Assembly: GCA_963841995.1 (NCBI GenBank)
Contig: CAWJEX010000012.1
Span: forward strand, 1 to 64,000
Length of the DNA stretch: 64,000 nucleotides
DNA from: DATDPM01 sp963841995
Lineage (GTDB): Bacteria > Pseudomonadota > Alphaproteobacteria > DATDPM01
Direction: 5' to 3'
The notes under the pieces are model-generated. The model was not told the origin of the DNA. It searched no databases and saw only the letters and a program-made list of their open reading frames with translations. The position numbers and the translations under genes are program-made. Of this stretch, positions 16,627 through 25,755 are shown piece after piece (positions within the stretch are counted from its first letter, which is position 1; every line of letters begins with the position of its first letter).

Positions 16627-16940
16627 TAGAGCATGATCTTGTCAGTTGGAACCGGCTGCGCCGGAGGTATTTTGCGCCGCGGGCAGGAGAAGCGCGTAGC
16701 GCGTAGCGGGACTACGGGCAAGCGCTTCGACGAACCCCGGGGCGGCAGACCCCGGCCCTTTGGGTTGTGCCTTGGCGGGCGCCCGCGGCGTTGCGCCGCT
16801 CGGCCGATGCCCCACATCGCCCTTCGCGCGCTTTGGGCGCGCAAACCTTTGCCGGCAAGGCCGGCGGGCTTGGCGCGCCTAGCGGATCGCCGCACCAAAA
16901 GCGCAACGCCGCCAATTCCAACTGACAAGATTATGCTCTA
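16627..16940. repeat. MITE-like element with terminal inverted repeats
   Basis: The ends are inverted copies of each other: the left arm starts TAGAGCATGATCTTGTCAGT at 16627-16650, and the right arm is its complement at 16917-16940. They differ at one of 24 positions, and similarity continues a few bases inward. The 314-bp interior is GC-rich and full of smaller palindromes (GCGCGC/GCGCGC, GCCGGC pairs, GGGCGCCC). It has no credible gene: both strands give a reading frame only because the arms read TDKIML at each end. Repeats with GAGCATGAT-type ends are common in Rhizobiales genomes, as I recall. It fills most of the rpsF-fabD gap, which otherwise holds the two divergent promoters. Confidence 0.65.
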
Positions 16941-16948
16941 GGCCTCGC

Positions 16949-16975
16949 TTGACAGACTTCCTGCAACCATATCAC
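16949..16975 (+). promoter_or_regulatory. Probable promoter of fabD
   Basis: A perfect TTGACA (16949-16954) is followed after 15 nt by TATCAC (16970-16975), 23 nt before the fabD ATG. It lies only 8 nt beyond the right end of the inverted-repeat element. The spacing is shorter than ideal, so the minus-10 box is less certain than the minus-35 box. Confidence 0.4.
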
Positions 16976-16997
16976 TTCCCGCCCAAAAGGAGAGGCA

Positions 16998-17942
16998 ATG
17001 GCGCGCGCATTCGTTTTTCCCGGCCAAGGTTCTCAAGCGGTCGGCATGGGCCAGGAGATGGCGGAAGCCTTTCCGACCGCTCGGCTCGTTTTCGATGAAG
17101 TCGACGAAGCGCTGCATCAGAATTTGAGCCGCCTCATGTTCAAGGGGCCGGAATTGGAGCTTATCCTCACCGAGAATGCCCAGCCGGCGATCCTGACCGT
17201 CAGCCTAGCCGTTTTGCGGGTGCTGGAGGCGGACGGCAAGCTCGACATCGGCGCGCGCTGCAAATTTGTCGCCGGCCATTCGCTCGGGGAATATTCGGCC
17301 CTTGCCGCCGCCAAGTCATTGGGTGTCGCGCAGGCGGCGCGGCTTCTCAGAACGCGCGGCCGGGCGATGCAAAAGGCGGTCCCCATGGGCGAGGGCGCGA
17401 TGGCGGCGCTCATTGGGCTCGATATGAACGCGGTCGACGAAATTGCGGCGCTCGCGGCGGCGGAAACGAAATCGATTTGCGCGCCAGCCAATGACAACGC
17501 GCCGGGCCAGATCGTGGTGAGCGGCGCCAAGGACGCCGTGGCGTTTGCGATGGCGGAAGCGGGGAAACGCGGTGCGCGCGCCGTAATGTTGCCGGTGAGT
17601 GCGCCCTTTCACTGTGCTTTGATGAAAAGTGCCGCGGACGCCATGCAGAGCGCGCTCGCCGATGCCGATCTCGCCGATCCGCGCGTTCCGGTCATCGCCA
17701 ATGTCACGGCGCAACCGGTGCAAGACGCCGAAGAAATCCGGCGTCTGCTCGTCGAACAAGTGACCGCGATGGTGCGTTGGCGGGAAAGCGTGCTTTATAT
17801 GAAAGCTCATGACGTCGATACGCTGGTCGAAATCGGAGCAGGCCGCGTGCTGGCAGGTTTGACGAAGCGCATCGACCGGGAAATCGCCGCGATTTCCGTC
17901 GGTACGCCGGCCGATGTCGACAAATTCTTGGCGAGCGTTTAG
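16998..17942 (+). CDS. fabD: Malonyl-CoA:ACP transacylase
   Basis: Loads malonyl groups onto acyl carrier protein for fatty acid synthesis. It has 314 residues and starts at ATG 16998, 8 nt after AGGAGAGG. The family signature FPGQGSQ is at residues 7-13, the nucleophile Ser95 sits in GHSLGEYSA, and the catalytic His is in SAPFHCALM near residue 204. It is the first gene of fabD-fabG-acpP-fabF-mltG, with fabG starting 2 nt after its stop. Confidence 0.97.
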   Translation: MARAFVFPGQGSQAVGMGQEMAEAFPTARLVFDEVDEALHQNLSRLMFKGPELELILTENAQPAILTVSLAVLRVLEADGKLDIGARCKFVAGHSLGEYSALAAAKSLGVAQAARLLRTRGRAMQKAVPMGEGAMAALIGLDMNAVDEIAALAAAETKSICAPANDNAPGQIVVSGAKDAVAFAMAEAGKRGARAVMLPVSAPFHCALMKSAADAMQSALADADLADPRVPVIANVTAQPVQDAEEIRRLLVEQVTAMVRWRESVLYMKAHDVDTLVEIGAGRVLAGLTKRIDREIAAISVGTPADVDKFLASV

Positions 17943-17944
17943 CG

Positions 17945-18685
17945 ATGACCCCCGAATTGAATGGAAAACGCGCGCTTGTAACCGGCGCTTCCGGCGGGAT
18001 CGGCGCGGCAATCGCCGAATCGCTGCACCGCCGCGGCGCGGCATTGGCGATTTCGGGGACGCGCCTCGAGCCGCTGGAACAATTGGCGCGCGATCTCGGC
18101 GGGCAGACGGTCGTGATTCCGGCGAATCTGGGCGACCGCGCCGCGATCGATGAATTGGCGGCCAAGGCCGAAGCGGCGCTGGGCAGCATCGACATTTTGG
18201 TCAACAATGCCGGCGTCACGCGCGATCAACTCTTCATACGGATGTCCGATGACGACTGGCAGACGGTTCTCGACGTCAATCTGACCGCCGCGTTCCGCCT
18301 TACCCGCGCCTGCTTGCGGGGAATGATGAAGCGCCGCTTTGGTCGGATCGTTTCGATCACCTCGGTCGTGGGGGCGACGGGCAATGCCGGCCAGGCCAAT
18401 TACGCCGCGTCCAAGGCGGGGTTGGTGGCGATGTCGAAGTCGCTGGCGGCCGAAGTGGCCTCGCGCAATATCACGGTGAATTGCGTGGCCCCCGGCTTCA
18501 TCACCACCGCCATGACCGACAGGCTTTCCCCCGACCAGCGCTCCCGGATCTTGGGCGGAATCCCGGTCGGCCGCTTTGGCACCGGCGCCGATGTGGCGGA
18601 ATGCGTGGCGTTTCTGGCCTCGGAGGCAGCGGCCTTCGTTACCGGCCAGACCTTGCATGTTAACGGCGGGATGGCGATGATATGA
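17945..18685 (+). CDS. fabG: 3-oxoacyl-ACP reductase
   Basis: NADPH-dependent reduction of beta-ketoacyl-ACP. SDR of 246 residues: cofactor motif TGASGGIG near 14-21, NNAGVTRD near 88, and catalytic Ser plus YAASK in NYAASKAGLVAMSK. The family C-terminus VTGQTLHVNGGMAMI is intact. It lies directly between fabD and acpP, so FabG identity is secure among the three SDR genes in this window. Confidence 0.97.
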   Translation: MTPELNGKRALVTGASGGIGAAIAESLHRRGAALAISGTRLEPLEQLARDLGGQTVVIPANLGDRAAIDELAAKAEAALGSIDILVNNAGVTRDQLFIRMSDDDWQTVLDVNLTAAFRLTRACLRGMMKRRFGRIVSITSVVGATGNAGQANYAASKAGLVAMSKSLAAEVASRNITVNCVAPGFITTAMTDRLSPDQRSRILGGIPVGRFGTGADVAECVAFLASEAAAFVTGQTLHVNGGMAMI

Positions 18686-18883
18686 TTGGTCGAAAGGCGT
18701 TGCCGGGGCGAGGATTTAGGGGCTTTCGGGGTGCTGGTCAGGGCCGGGAAAGTATGTTAGGAAACCGCGCCCTTAGGTCGCAGGGGAAGCGGACAAGCGG
18801 TAGCAGATTGGCCTTGTAGGCGTTTTCGCTGATACGGTTCTGAGCAAACGGTTTCGTGAAAGAATTTCCGAGGGATTGACGTC

Positions 18884-19117
18884 ATGAGTGATATCGCCGA
18901 CCGCGTGAAGAAAATCGTCGTTGAACATCTGGGCGTGGATGAATCCAAGGTCACCGACAGCGCCAGCTTCATCGATGATTTGGGCGCCGACAGCCTGGAC
19001 ACGGTCGAACTGGTCATGGCGTTCGAGGAGGAATTCGGCTGCGAGATCCCGGACGATGCGGCCGAAAAGATTTTGACCGTCAAGGACGCGATCAATTACA
19101 TCGAAACCAAGGCCTGA
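18884..19117 (+). CDS. acpP: Acyl carrier protein
   Basis: Carrier of growing acyl chains; 77 residues, strongly acidic. The 4'-phosphopantetheine attachment site is Ser37 in GADSLDTVELVMAFEEEF. A GAGGG ribosome binding site lies 9 nt before the ATG. The 198 nt between fabG and acpP hold no gene and may contain a separate promoter, as usual for this highly expressed protein. fabF follows after 63 nt. Confidence 0.98.
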   Translation: MSDIADRVKKIVVEHLGVDESKVTDSASFIDDLGADSLDTVELVMAFEEEFGCEIPDDAAEKILTVKDAINYIETKA

Positions 19118-19180
19118 TCCGGCGCTTCCTATCGCCTTCGGTCAGCAAATCTTTTTTCAACCGAGCCCATGGGTAACGCC

Positions 19181-20440
19181 ATGAGGCGTGTTGTGGTCAC
19201 CGGAATAGGCATGGTGACGCCGCTGGCTTGCGGCGTCGGCCCGAGCTGGAAAAAGCTGATTGCCGGCGAATCCGGCATCCGCGCCACCACCGGCTTCGAC
19301 GTTTCCGATCTCAGTTCGAAGATCGCCGGCCAAGTGCCGCGCGGCGAAGGCGAAGGGTTGTTCAATCCGAACGATTGGGTCGAGCCGAAGGACCAGCGCA
19401 AGATGGACGATTTCATCGTCTTGGCGATGGCGGCAGCGATTGAAGCGGTGCGCGATTCGGGATGGACGCCTCAGGACGAGGAATTGCGGGAACGCACCGG
19501 GGTCATGATCGGTTCTGGCATCGGCGGATTGCCGGGCATTTGCGAAGGCGCGCTCACGTTGGTGGAAAAAGGTCCGCGGCGCATCAGCCCGTTCTTCATT
19601 CCGGCCTGTCTGATCAATCTTGCCGCGGGCCATGTCTCGATCCGTTACGGCTTCACCGGACCCAATCATGCGGTGGTGACCGCCTGTTCGACCGGTGCCC
19701 ACGCTCTCGGCGATGCGACGCGGCTCATCCAGCACGGCGATGCCGATGTGATGGTGGCGGGCGGAACGGAGGCGGCGGTCTGCCGCATGGGTGTCGCCGG
19801 CTTTGCGGCCGCCCGGGCGCTTTCGACCGGATTTAACGACCGGCCCGAAAAAGCGTCGCGGCCCTGGGACAAGGACCGCGACGGGTTCGTCATGGGTGAA
19901 GGTGCTGGTATCGTCGTGCTCGAGGAACTTGAGCACGCGCGGGCTCGCGGCGCCAAGATCTACGCGGAAATAATCGGCTACGGGTTGTCGGGTGACGCTT
20001 ATCACATCACCGCCCCCGCCCCAAACGGCCAAGGCGGATTCCGTGCCATGCGCAATGCGCTCCGCGACGCCAAGCTCGACGTCGGCGATATTGACTACAT
20101 CAACGCTCACGGCACGTCGACGCCTCTCGGCGACGAGATCGAGCTCGGCGCGGTCAAGCGCCTGTTCGGCCCGGCGGCCTATCAGCTTTCCATGTCGTCG
20201 ACCAAATCGGCGATCGGCCATTTGCTGGGGGCTGCGGGAAGCGTCGAGGCGATATTCAGCATCCTGGCGATGAACAACAGAGTCGTTCCACCGACGCTCA
20301 ATCTCGAAAATCCGTCCGAGGGTTGCGATATCGATCTCGTGCCCTTGAAGGCAAAAGAACGGAGAGTTCGGTTTGCGATGTCGAATTCCTTCGGATTCGG
20401 CGGGACGAACGCCTGTTTGATCTTCGGTCCGGCCCCGTAA
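19181..20440 (+). CDS. fabF: 3-oxoacyl-ACP synthase II
   Basis: Condensing enzyme for chain elongation, about 419 residues. The start at 19181 gives MRRVVVTGIGMVTPL, the family N-terminus; ATG 19169 in the same frame is an equally possible start. The catalytic triad is Cys in VTACSTGAHAL near residue 166, His in INAHGTSTPLGD, and His in SAIGHLLGAAGS. The C-terminal Gly-rich SFGFGGTNACL is intact. mltG starts 5 nt after its stop. Confidence 0.97.
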   Translation: MRRVVVTGIGMVTPLACGVGPSWKKLIAGESGIRATTGFDVSDLSSKIAGQVPRGEGEGLFNPNDWVEPKDQRKMDDFIVLAMAAAIEAVRDSGWTPQDEELRERTGVMIGSGIGGLPGICEGALTLVEKGPRRISPFFIPACLINLAAGHVSIRYGFTGPNHAVVTACSTGAHALGDATRLIQHGDADVMVAGGTEAAVCRMGVAGFAAARALSTGFNDRPEKASRPWDKDRDGFVMGEGAGIVVLEELEHARARGAKIYAEIIGYGLSGDAYHITAPAPNGQGGFRAMRNALRDAKLDVGDIDYINAHGTSTPLGDEIELGAVKRLFGPAAYQLSMSSTKSAIGHLLGAAGSVEAIFSILAMNNRVVPPTLNLENPSEGCDIDLVPLKAKERRVRFAMSNSFGFGGTNACLIFGPAP

Positions 20441-20445
20441 ATCCG

Positions 20446-21501
20446 ATGCGGCGAGCCGCCGTCCGCCTCTTTGCCCTGGCTGCGCTTATTGTCGGCGCGC
20501 TCGGGATTGCGGCGGCATGGGAAATCTCTCGCTTCGAGGCCAAAGGCCCGCTCAACGCCAACGCGACCGTCATCATTCCGCAGGGGTCGGGGCTCTCCGA
20601 CATTGCGCATCTTCTGGTCCAGAATGGGGTCGTTTCCAGCGCGCTGACGTTCGAAGCCGGCGTCAAGGTCTTCGGCGGCGAGCGGCCGCTCAGGGCCGGC
20701 GAATACGCAATCTCCGCCAATGCCAGCGACCGGGACGTGATGGATCTGCTGCAAAGCGGCCGCACGGTGCTGCGCAAGGTGACAATCGCGGAAGGCCTAA
20801 CCGACGCTCAGGTTGCCGAAGAACTCCGCGCCGCCGAAGGTCTCATGGGCGCTGTGCCGCAACTGCCGGGAGAAGGGCGGATACTGCCGGAGACCTACAG
20901 CTACACCTACGGCGATTCGCGCTCCGAGGTGGTCTCGCGCATGACCAAGGCTATGGACGAGCAGCTAGCGATGCTGTGGGCCCATCGGGCGGCCAATCTT
21001 CCGCTCAAAAGCCCCCAGGAGGCGCTGATCCTGGCTTCCATCGTCGAGAAAGAAACGGGTCGTCCCGATGAACGGCCGCATGTGGCGTCGGTCTTCCTCA
21101 ACCGGCTGGAAAAAGGAATGCGCCTGCAATCCGACCCCACGGTCGTCTACGCGCTCACCATGGGAGCAGGACCGCTCGGACGGCCGCTCGCGCACGGCGA
21201 TCTGGAAACGCCCAGCCCCTATAACACTTATGAAATCGATGGCCTGCCCCCAGGCCCGATCGACAATCCAGGCCGCGAATCGATTCTTGCGGTGACCCGA
21301 CCGGCCGATACCGAGGATCTCTATTTCGTCGCCGATGGCAGTGGCGGCCACGTCTTTGCCCGCTCTCTCGACGATCACAACCGCAATGTCGGCAAGCTGC
21401 GCAAGGTGCGAGCGCACCGCGAAAACGAGCAGTCGCACCGCGACAGCGAAGCGGCGAAAGTCAATCCTTCCGCGGGAAGCGGCGCGTCGCCCGCCCGGTA
21501 A
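20446..21501 (+). CDS. mltG: Endolytic transglycosylase MltG
   Basis: Inner-membrane lytic transglycosylase that cleaves nascent glycan strands and limits their length. It has 351 residues. The N-terminal membrane anchor is at about 6-26 (LFALAALIVGALGIAAA) and a LysM-like region follows. The YceG catalytic domain has the essential Glu in ILASIVEKETG near residue 200 and the motifs QSDPTVVYAL and PYNTYEIDGLPPGPI. The C-terminal tail of some 40 residues is variable and overlaps the 3' end of the convergent SDR gene by 41 nt. Clustering with fab genes is common in proteobacteria. Confidence 0.94.
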   Translation: MRRAAVRLFALAALIVGALGIAAAWEISRFEAKGPLNANATVIIPQGSGLSDIAHLLVQNGVVSSALTFEAGVKVFGGERPLRAGEYAISANASDRDVMDLLQSGRTVLRKVTIAEGLTDAQVAEELRAAEGLMGAVPQLPGEGRILPETYSYTYGDSRSEVVSRMTKAMDEQLAMLWAHRAANLPLKSPQEALILASIVEKETGRPDERPHVASVFLNRLEKGMRLQSDPTVVYALTMGAGPLGRPLAHGDLETPSPYNTYEIDGLPPGPIDNPGRESILAVTRPADTEDLYFVADGSGGHVFARSLDDHNRNVGKLRKVRAHRENEQSHRDSEAAKVNPSAGSGASPAR

Positions 21502-22231
21502 GCCCGGGCGGCAATGCCGCCGACAGCCACACCAGGAAATACATCGCCCAGGGAAAGGCAATGCGGCCGCGATTCGCGGCCAGTCCTCTGCGAATAATTC
21601 TTGCGGCGCGCTCGGCACTCATGACGAACGGCATGGGAAAGTCGTTGCCCGCCGTCATCGGCGTATGGACGAAGCCGGGACATATCACCGAGACTTCGAG
21701 GCCGTCGGCATGGAGCTCGGCGCGCAGCGATTCACCCCAAATCCGTTGTGCGGCTTTGGATGCCGCATACGCGCCCGAGCCTGGCGCGCCAATAAAGGAC
21801 GCCAGCGAACTGACGATGGCGACCTGCCCGCGTTTGCGCGGACGCATCGCGGCGACTGCCGGAAGCACGGTGTTGATCGTGCCGTCGACATTGACCGCAA
21901 AAATGCGCCGGACCAAATCAGGGACTTCGTCGGCCCAGGCCTTGCCGCCGGTGCCGGCGGAAATTCCGGCATTGGCGACGACGAGATCGAGCGGAGCTAC
22001 GCCATCGCAGGCAGCGACCCAGCGCGCGCAGGCCGGTGCATCGACGACATCGATGATCGTCGTCCGCGCATCGGCGCCGCGCGCTTTGCATTCGCGGGCG
22101 GTGGCATCGAGGCGTCCCAAATCGCGGCCGCCCAAATACAAAGTGATGCCGGGTGCGGCAAAATCGCGAGCCAGTGCGGCACCAATACCACTGCTGGCGC
22201 CGGTAATAAGGATCGAACGGGGATTGCGCAT
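21461..22231 (-). CDS. SDR family NAD(P)-dependent oxidoreductase
   Basis: Short-chain dehydrogenase of 256 residues: TGASSGIG near 10-17, NAG near 90, catalytic YAASK in GAYAASKAAQRIWGES. The C-terminal 40 residues contain a hydrophobic stretch (IAFPWAMYFLVWLSAALPP) that may associate with the membrane, as seen in the DltE/YqjQ-like branch of the family. It is a single gene on the minus strand, convergent with mltG and divergent from yicC. The substrate is unknown. Confidence 0.82.
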   Translation of the reverse strand: MRNPRSILITGASSGIGAALARDFAAPGITLYLGGRDLGRLDATARECKARGADARTTIIDVVDAPACARWVAACDGVAPLDLVVANAGISAGTGGKAWADEVPDLVRRIFAVNVDGTINTVLPAVAAMRPRKRGQVAIVSSLASFIGAPGSGAYAASKAAQRIWGESLRAELHADGLEVSVICPGFVHTPMTAGNDFPMPFVMSAERAARIIRRGLAANRGRIAFPWAMYFLVWLSAALPPGLTGRATRRFPRKD

Positions 22232-22346
22232 CGCGGCATGATGAAACGGACGCCCTGTCCCGGCAAGGGGGCGCGCTTGTTGCCATAAGCCGCGCGGGTT
22301 AAAGTGGCGGATAAGTCGAGCGGGGCGAGACAGAGCGGGGAAATCC

Positions 22347-23235
22347 TTGTCCGTGAACAGTATGACCGGCTACGCCTCGGCCGATGGCGCGATGGGAAAC
22401 GCGAGCTGGAGCTGGGAGCTCAAGAGCGTCAACGGACGGAGCCTGGAAGTGCGCTGCCGCTTGCCTTCGTTCCTCGAGAATCTCGAACCTCTGGTTCGCG
22501 CACGGCTCAATGAAAATTTCAAGCGCGGAACCGTGAACGCGTCCCTCACTTTCAATCGGCCGCCGGGAACCCTGAAACTGAGGCTCAATCCGGCTGTGGT
22601 CGGCCAGCTCGAAGACATCATCGAAGCGATCGCGGTTCGAGTACGCGCCGAAACGCCGCGAACTCGATGGATTGCTCGGGATCAAGGGCGTCGTTGAATC
22701 GGTGGAAGAAGAAGAGGCGGAGGAAATCCTTGCCGCCCGAGAGGAAGCGATTCTCGCAACTTTGGATGCGGCGATTGTCGCGCTGGCTCGAACCCGTTCC
22801 CAGGAGGGTGAGCGTCTGGCCGCCATCTTGTCCGGGCATCTCGACACGGCGGACAAGGCGGTTAAAAGCGCTCATGCTTCGGCAGCCCTTCAGCCCCAGG
22901 CGATCCACAGCAAATTGGCGGCGCAGATCGCCGCCCTGCTCAATTCCGTGCCGCAACTTTCCGAAGAGCGAATTGCCCAAGAAGCGGCCCTGCTCGCGGC
23001 CAAGGCGGACGTCCGCGAAGAACTCGACCGGCTGACGGCGCATCTTTCGGCCTGCCGCGGCCTGGTGAACGAAGGCGGAGCGATCGGGCGAAGGCTCGAT
23101 TTCCTGTGCCAAGAATTGAATCGTGAAACGAATACGATTTGCTCGAAATCGACGGATATGGCGCTGACCAGAGCCGGACTCGATCTCAAGACGGTAATCG
23201 ATCAGTTCCGCGAACAGGTTCAGAACGTCGAATGA
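22347..23235 (+). CDS. yicC: YicC family endoribonuclease, frame interrupted
   Basis: Member of the YicC/YloC family, endoribonucleases in E. coli and Bacillus. The N-terminal half (MSVNSMTGYASADG, LKSVNGRSLEVRCRLP) is read to about residue 102. The C-terminal DUF1732 half, with ELDGLLGIKGVVE, LDFLCQELNRETNT and the terminal EQVQNVE, is in a second frame. The switch lies between about 22635 and 22665. Removing one base gives 295 residues, the normal family length, and a whole number of codons. The exact base cannot be chosen by eye. Its stop overlaps gmk by ATGA, the usual yicC-gmk arrangement. Confidence 0.85.
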
Positions 23236-23864
23236 CCGAAATCCGGCGCCGCGGACTCTTGCTCGTCTTGTCCTCACCGTCGGGTGCGGGCAAGACGACG
23301 ATCACCCGCCGGCTGCTCGACCGCGATCCGCTGCTCAGGCTGTCGATTTCGGTGACGACGCGCCCGAAACGGCCCGGCGAAGTCGACGGCGCCGACTATT
23401 ATTTTGTGACGCCGGCGGAATTCGAGCGGATGGTGCGCGGCGGCGAGTTATTGAAATCGGCGCTGGTCTTTGGCCATTCCTACGGCACCCCGAAAAAGCC
23501 GGTCGAAGAAGCGTTGCGCCATGGGCGCGATGTCGTCTTCGATATCGATTGGCAGGGTACGCAGCAATTGGCCCAGAACGCGCCGGACGATCTGGTCAGC
23601 ATATTCGTGCTGCCGCCGTCGATCGAAGAATTGGCGCAGCGGCTGCGCGGCCGGGCCCAAGACAGCGACGAAGTGGTGGCGTCGCGCATGGCCAAGGCCT
23701 CCGACGAAATGAGCCACTGGGCCGAATATAAATACATCGTTGTCAACCGCGACCTCGATGAGAGCCTTCGCGATGTGCAATCGATCCTCGCCGCCGAACG
23801 GTTGAAGCGGAGCCGTCGGATCGGGCTCGCCGATTTCGTAACCGGTCTCCGTAAGGGCGGCTAG
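23232..23864 (+). CDS. gmk: Guanylate kinase
   Basis: Phosphorylates GMP to GDP. It has 210 residues; the start ATG 23232 overlaps the yicC stop. The P-loop is SSPSGAGKTTI, followed by the GMP-binding segment SVTTRPKRPGEVDGADYYF and the lid arginines in ASRMAKASDEM. Its TAG stop shares the four bases CTAG (23861-23864) with the stop of the convergent rsmA, so the two genes overlap by four bases at their ends. Confidence 0.97.
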   Translation: MTEIRRRGLLLVLSSPSGAGKTTITRRLLDRDPLLRLSISVTTRPKRPGEVDGADYYFVTPAEFERMVRGGELLKSALVFGHSYGTPKKPVEEALRHGRDVVFDIDWQGTQQLAQNAPDDLVSIFVLPPSIEELAQRLRGRAQDSDEVVASRMAKASDEMSHWAEYKYIVVNRDLDESLRDVQSILAAERLKRSRRIGLADFVTGLRKGG

Positions 23865-24746
23865 GACTTTTTCAGCAGGCGCGCTAAGGCGCAAAAGTGC
23901 TCGATCTCGAGTTCCTCGGCGCGTGCCGTCGGCTCAATCCCCGCCTTTGCCAGCATCGCCGTCGCCTCCATTCCGGCTTGCGCCGCCAGGTCCTTCAGAG
24001 CGGCGCGAAGCATCTTTCGCCGTTTGCCGAAGGCGGCGGCGGTTACCCGTGCCAGGGATTTCGGCATCGGCCGGGCTGACCGGCTTGGCGCGGGGGATCA
24101 GCTGCACCACCGTCGAGGTTACCTTCGGCGGCGGAGTGAAGGCGCGGGCTGGCACATCGAAGAGCAGCGATACTTCGCACAGCCACTGGGTCATAACCGA
24201 AAGCCGCCCATAGGACTTGGTGCGGCGTTTTGCGGCCAGCCGCTGCGCCACCTCTTTCTGGAGCATCAGAGTGAGCGAGGCGAAAGCCTGCGGGTCGCGA
24301 AACCAGGAGAGAATCAAAGCGGTGGCGATGTTGTAGGGGAGGTTGGCGACGATCTTGGTGGGTCGCGGCATAACGGAACCGACCGCGCTCCGCGCCAGTG
24401 CCGCACAATCGATTGCCAGCGCATCGCCGTGGATGATCTCCAGCCGGCCCGGATAGGCGGCCGCAAGATCGGCGAGCGCGCGAATGCAGCGTTCGTCCCG
24501 TTCGACGGCGATGATTCGGGCCGCACCCTCGAGCAGCAGACTCCGCGTCAAACCGCCGGGGCCGGGGCCGATTTCGATGACGGTCGCATCCTTCAGATCG
24601 CCCGCGGCGCGGGCGATCTTGCGGGTCAGATTTGAATCGAGAAGAAAATGCTGGCCGAGATTTTTACGCGCGCGAAGATCGTAAGCGGCAATGACGTCAC
24701 GAAGCGGCGGCAGCGCCGCCTCAGGCGACGCGAGCACGCCGGTCAT
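23861..24746 (-). CDS. rsmA: 16S rRNA dimethyladenosine transferase RsmA (KsgA), frame interrupted
   Basis: Dimethylates the two adjacent adenines of the 16S rRNA 3' hairpin. The main part is read from ATG 24746 inside the pdxA end: ARKNLGQHFLLD, the SAM motif EIGPGPGGLTR and the catalytic NLPYNIATALI. After SPADA the frame is lost. The C-terminal helical domain (SLARVTAAAFGKRRKMLR to ALARLLKKS) is in a second frame. The switch lies between about 24060 and 24085. Either one extra base or a two-base loss (GATATG to GATG) would explain it, and both give about 294 residues with a whole number of codons. Confidence 0.9.
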
Positions 24747-25755
24747 ACGAGCCGCGCCGCCGGGCCATGGCATCCGCCATAACCAGCGCCGCGATCAAGC
24801 TCAATTCGCGCGCCTTGCCTTGCCCCGCAATATCGAAAGCCGTGCCGTGATCGGGGGAGGTGCGGACGAATGGCAGGCCGAGGGTAACATTGACGGCGCT
24901 GTCGAACGCCAGGGTCTTGATCGGGATGAGCGCCTGGTCGTGATACATGCAGAGCACGGCGTCGTAAGTCTTGCGCGCCGCGTCGTGAAACAGGGTATCG
25001 GCGGCAAAAGGACCGCTTGCGGCGATGCCCAGGGCAAGAAGCTCGGTGATTGCGGGGGCGATCACCGTCTGCTCTTCGCTGCCCAGCGCTCCGCCTTCAC
25101 CGGCATGGGGGTTGAGGCCGGCAACCGCCAGGCGCGGCCGGCGGACGCCGAAATCGCGCATCGAGGACTCGGCGGCGATTTTGCCGCAAGCAACGATGCT
25201 GCGCGTGGTCAGGCTTGCCGGGACATCCCGCAAGGCTTGATGAACCGTGACCGGAACCACCCGCAATTCTTCAGCCGCCAGCATCATCACCGGAGTGACG
25301 GCCATGCCGGTGCGCCGCTTGGCGAGCTCGGCCAGGAATTCGGTGTGGCCCGGATGGCCAAAGCCGCCGGCGTAGAGCGTTTCTTTGTGCACCGGATTGG
25401 TGACGACGGCGGCGGCTTCGCCGGACAGGGCAAAATCCACGCCGCGCTCGATGGCGCCGGTTACCGCCGCCGCGTTGGCGGGCGAGGGCTTGCCCGGCAC
25501 GGATCTTTCGGCGAGAGGATGCGGCAGAACCGGTAAGCCGGTGGCGAAGGCGTCCACAGCCGCTTTCGGCGCCGGAATCTCGATGACAGGAACATCGAGG
25601 CGCAACTGCATTGCCAATTGGCGCAGGCGGGCTGGATCGTCGATCGAAAAGAATGGCGGCACGGGTCTATTTCTCGAGAGCCAGGCCTTCAAGGCAATTT
25701 CGCCGCCGATGCCGGCGGGTTCACCCATGGTCAGCGCGAGCGGGAGGGTGATCAT
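24721..25755 (-). CDS. pdxA: 4-hydroxythreonine-4-phosphate dehydrogenase
   Basis: NAD-dependent step of pyridoxal phosphate synthesis. It has 344 residues. Metal-binding histidines are in NPVHKETLYAGGFGHPGHTE, LNPHAGEGG and MYHDQALIPIK. The start ATG overlaps the surA stop (ATGA), and its 3' end contains the rsmA start. The surA-pdxA-rsmA order is the classical one also found in E. coli. Confidence 0.96.
   Translation of the reverse strand: MITLPLALTMGEPAGIGGEIALKAWLSRNRPVPPFFSIDDPARLRQLAMQLRLDVPVIEIPAPKAAVDAFATGLPVLPHPLAERSVPGKPSPANAAAVTGAIERGVDFALSGEAAAVVTNPVHKETLYAGGFGHPGHTEFLAELAKRRTGMAVTPVMMLAAEELRVVPVTVHQALRDVPASLTTRSIVACGKIAAESSMRDFGVRRPRLAVAGLNPHAGEGGALGSEEQTVIAPAITELLALGIAASGPFAADTLFHDAARKTYDAVLCMYHDQALIPIKTLAFDSAVNVTLGLPFVRTSPDHGTAFDIAGQGKARELSLIAALVMADAMARRRGSYDRRARVA

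Noticed and set aside
16626..16941. Small proteins on both strands of the inverted-repeat element.
   Set aside because: Both end in the same TDKIML only because the arms are inverted copies; composition is not protein-like.
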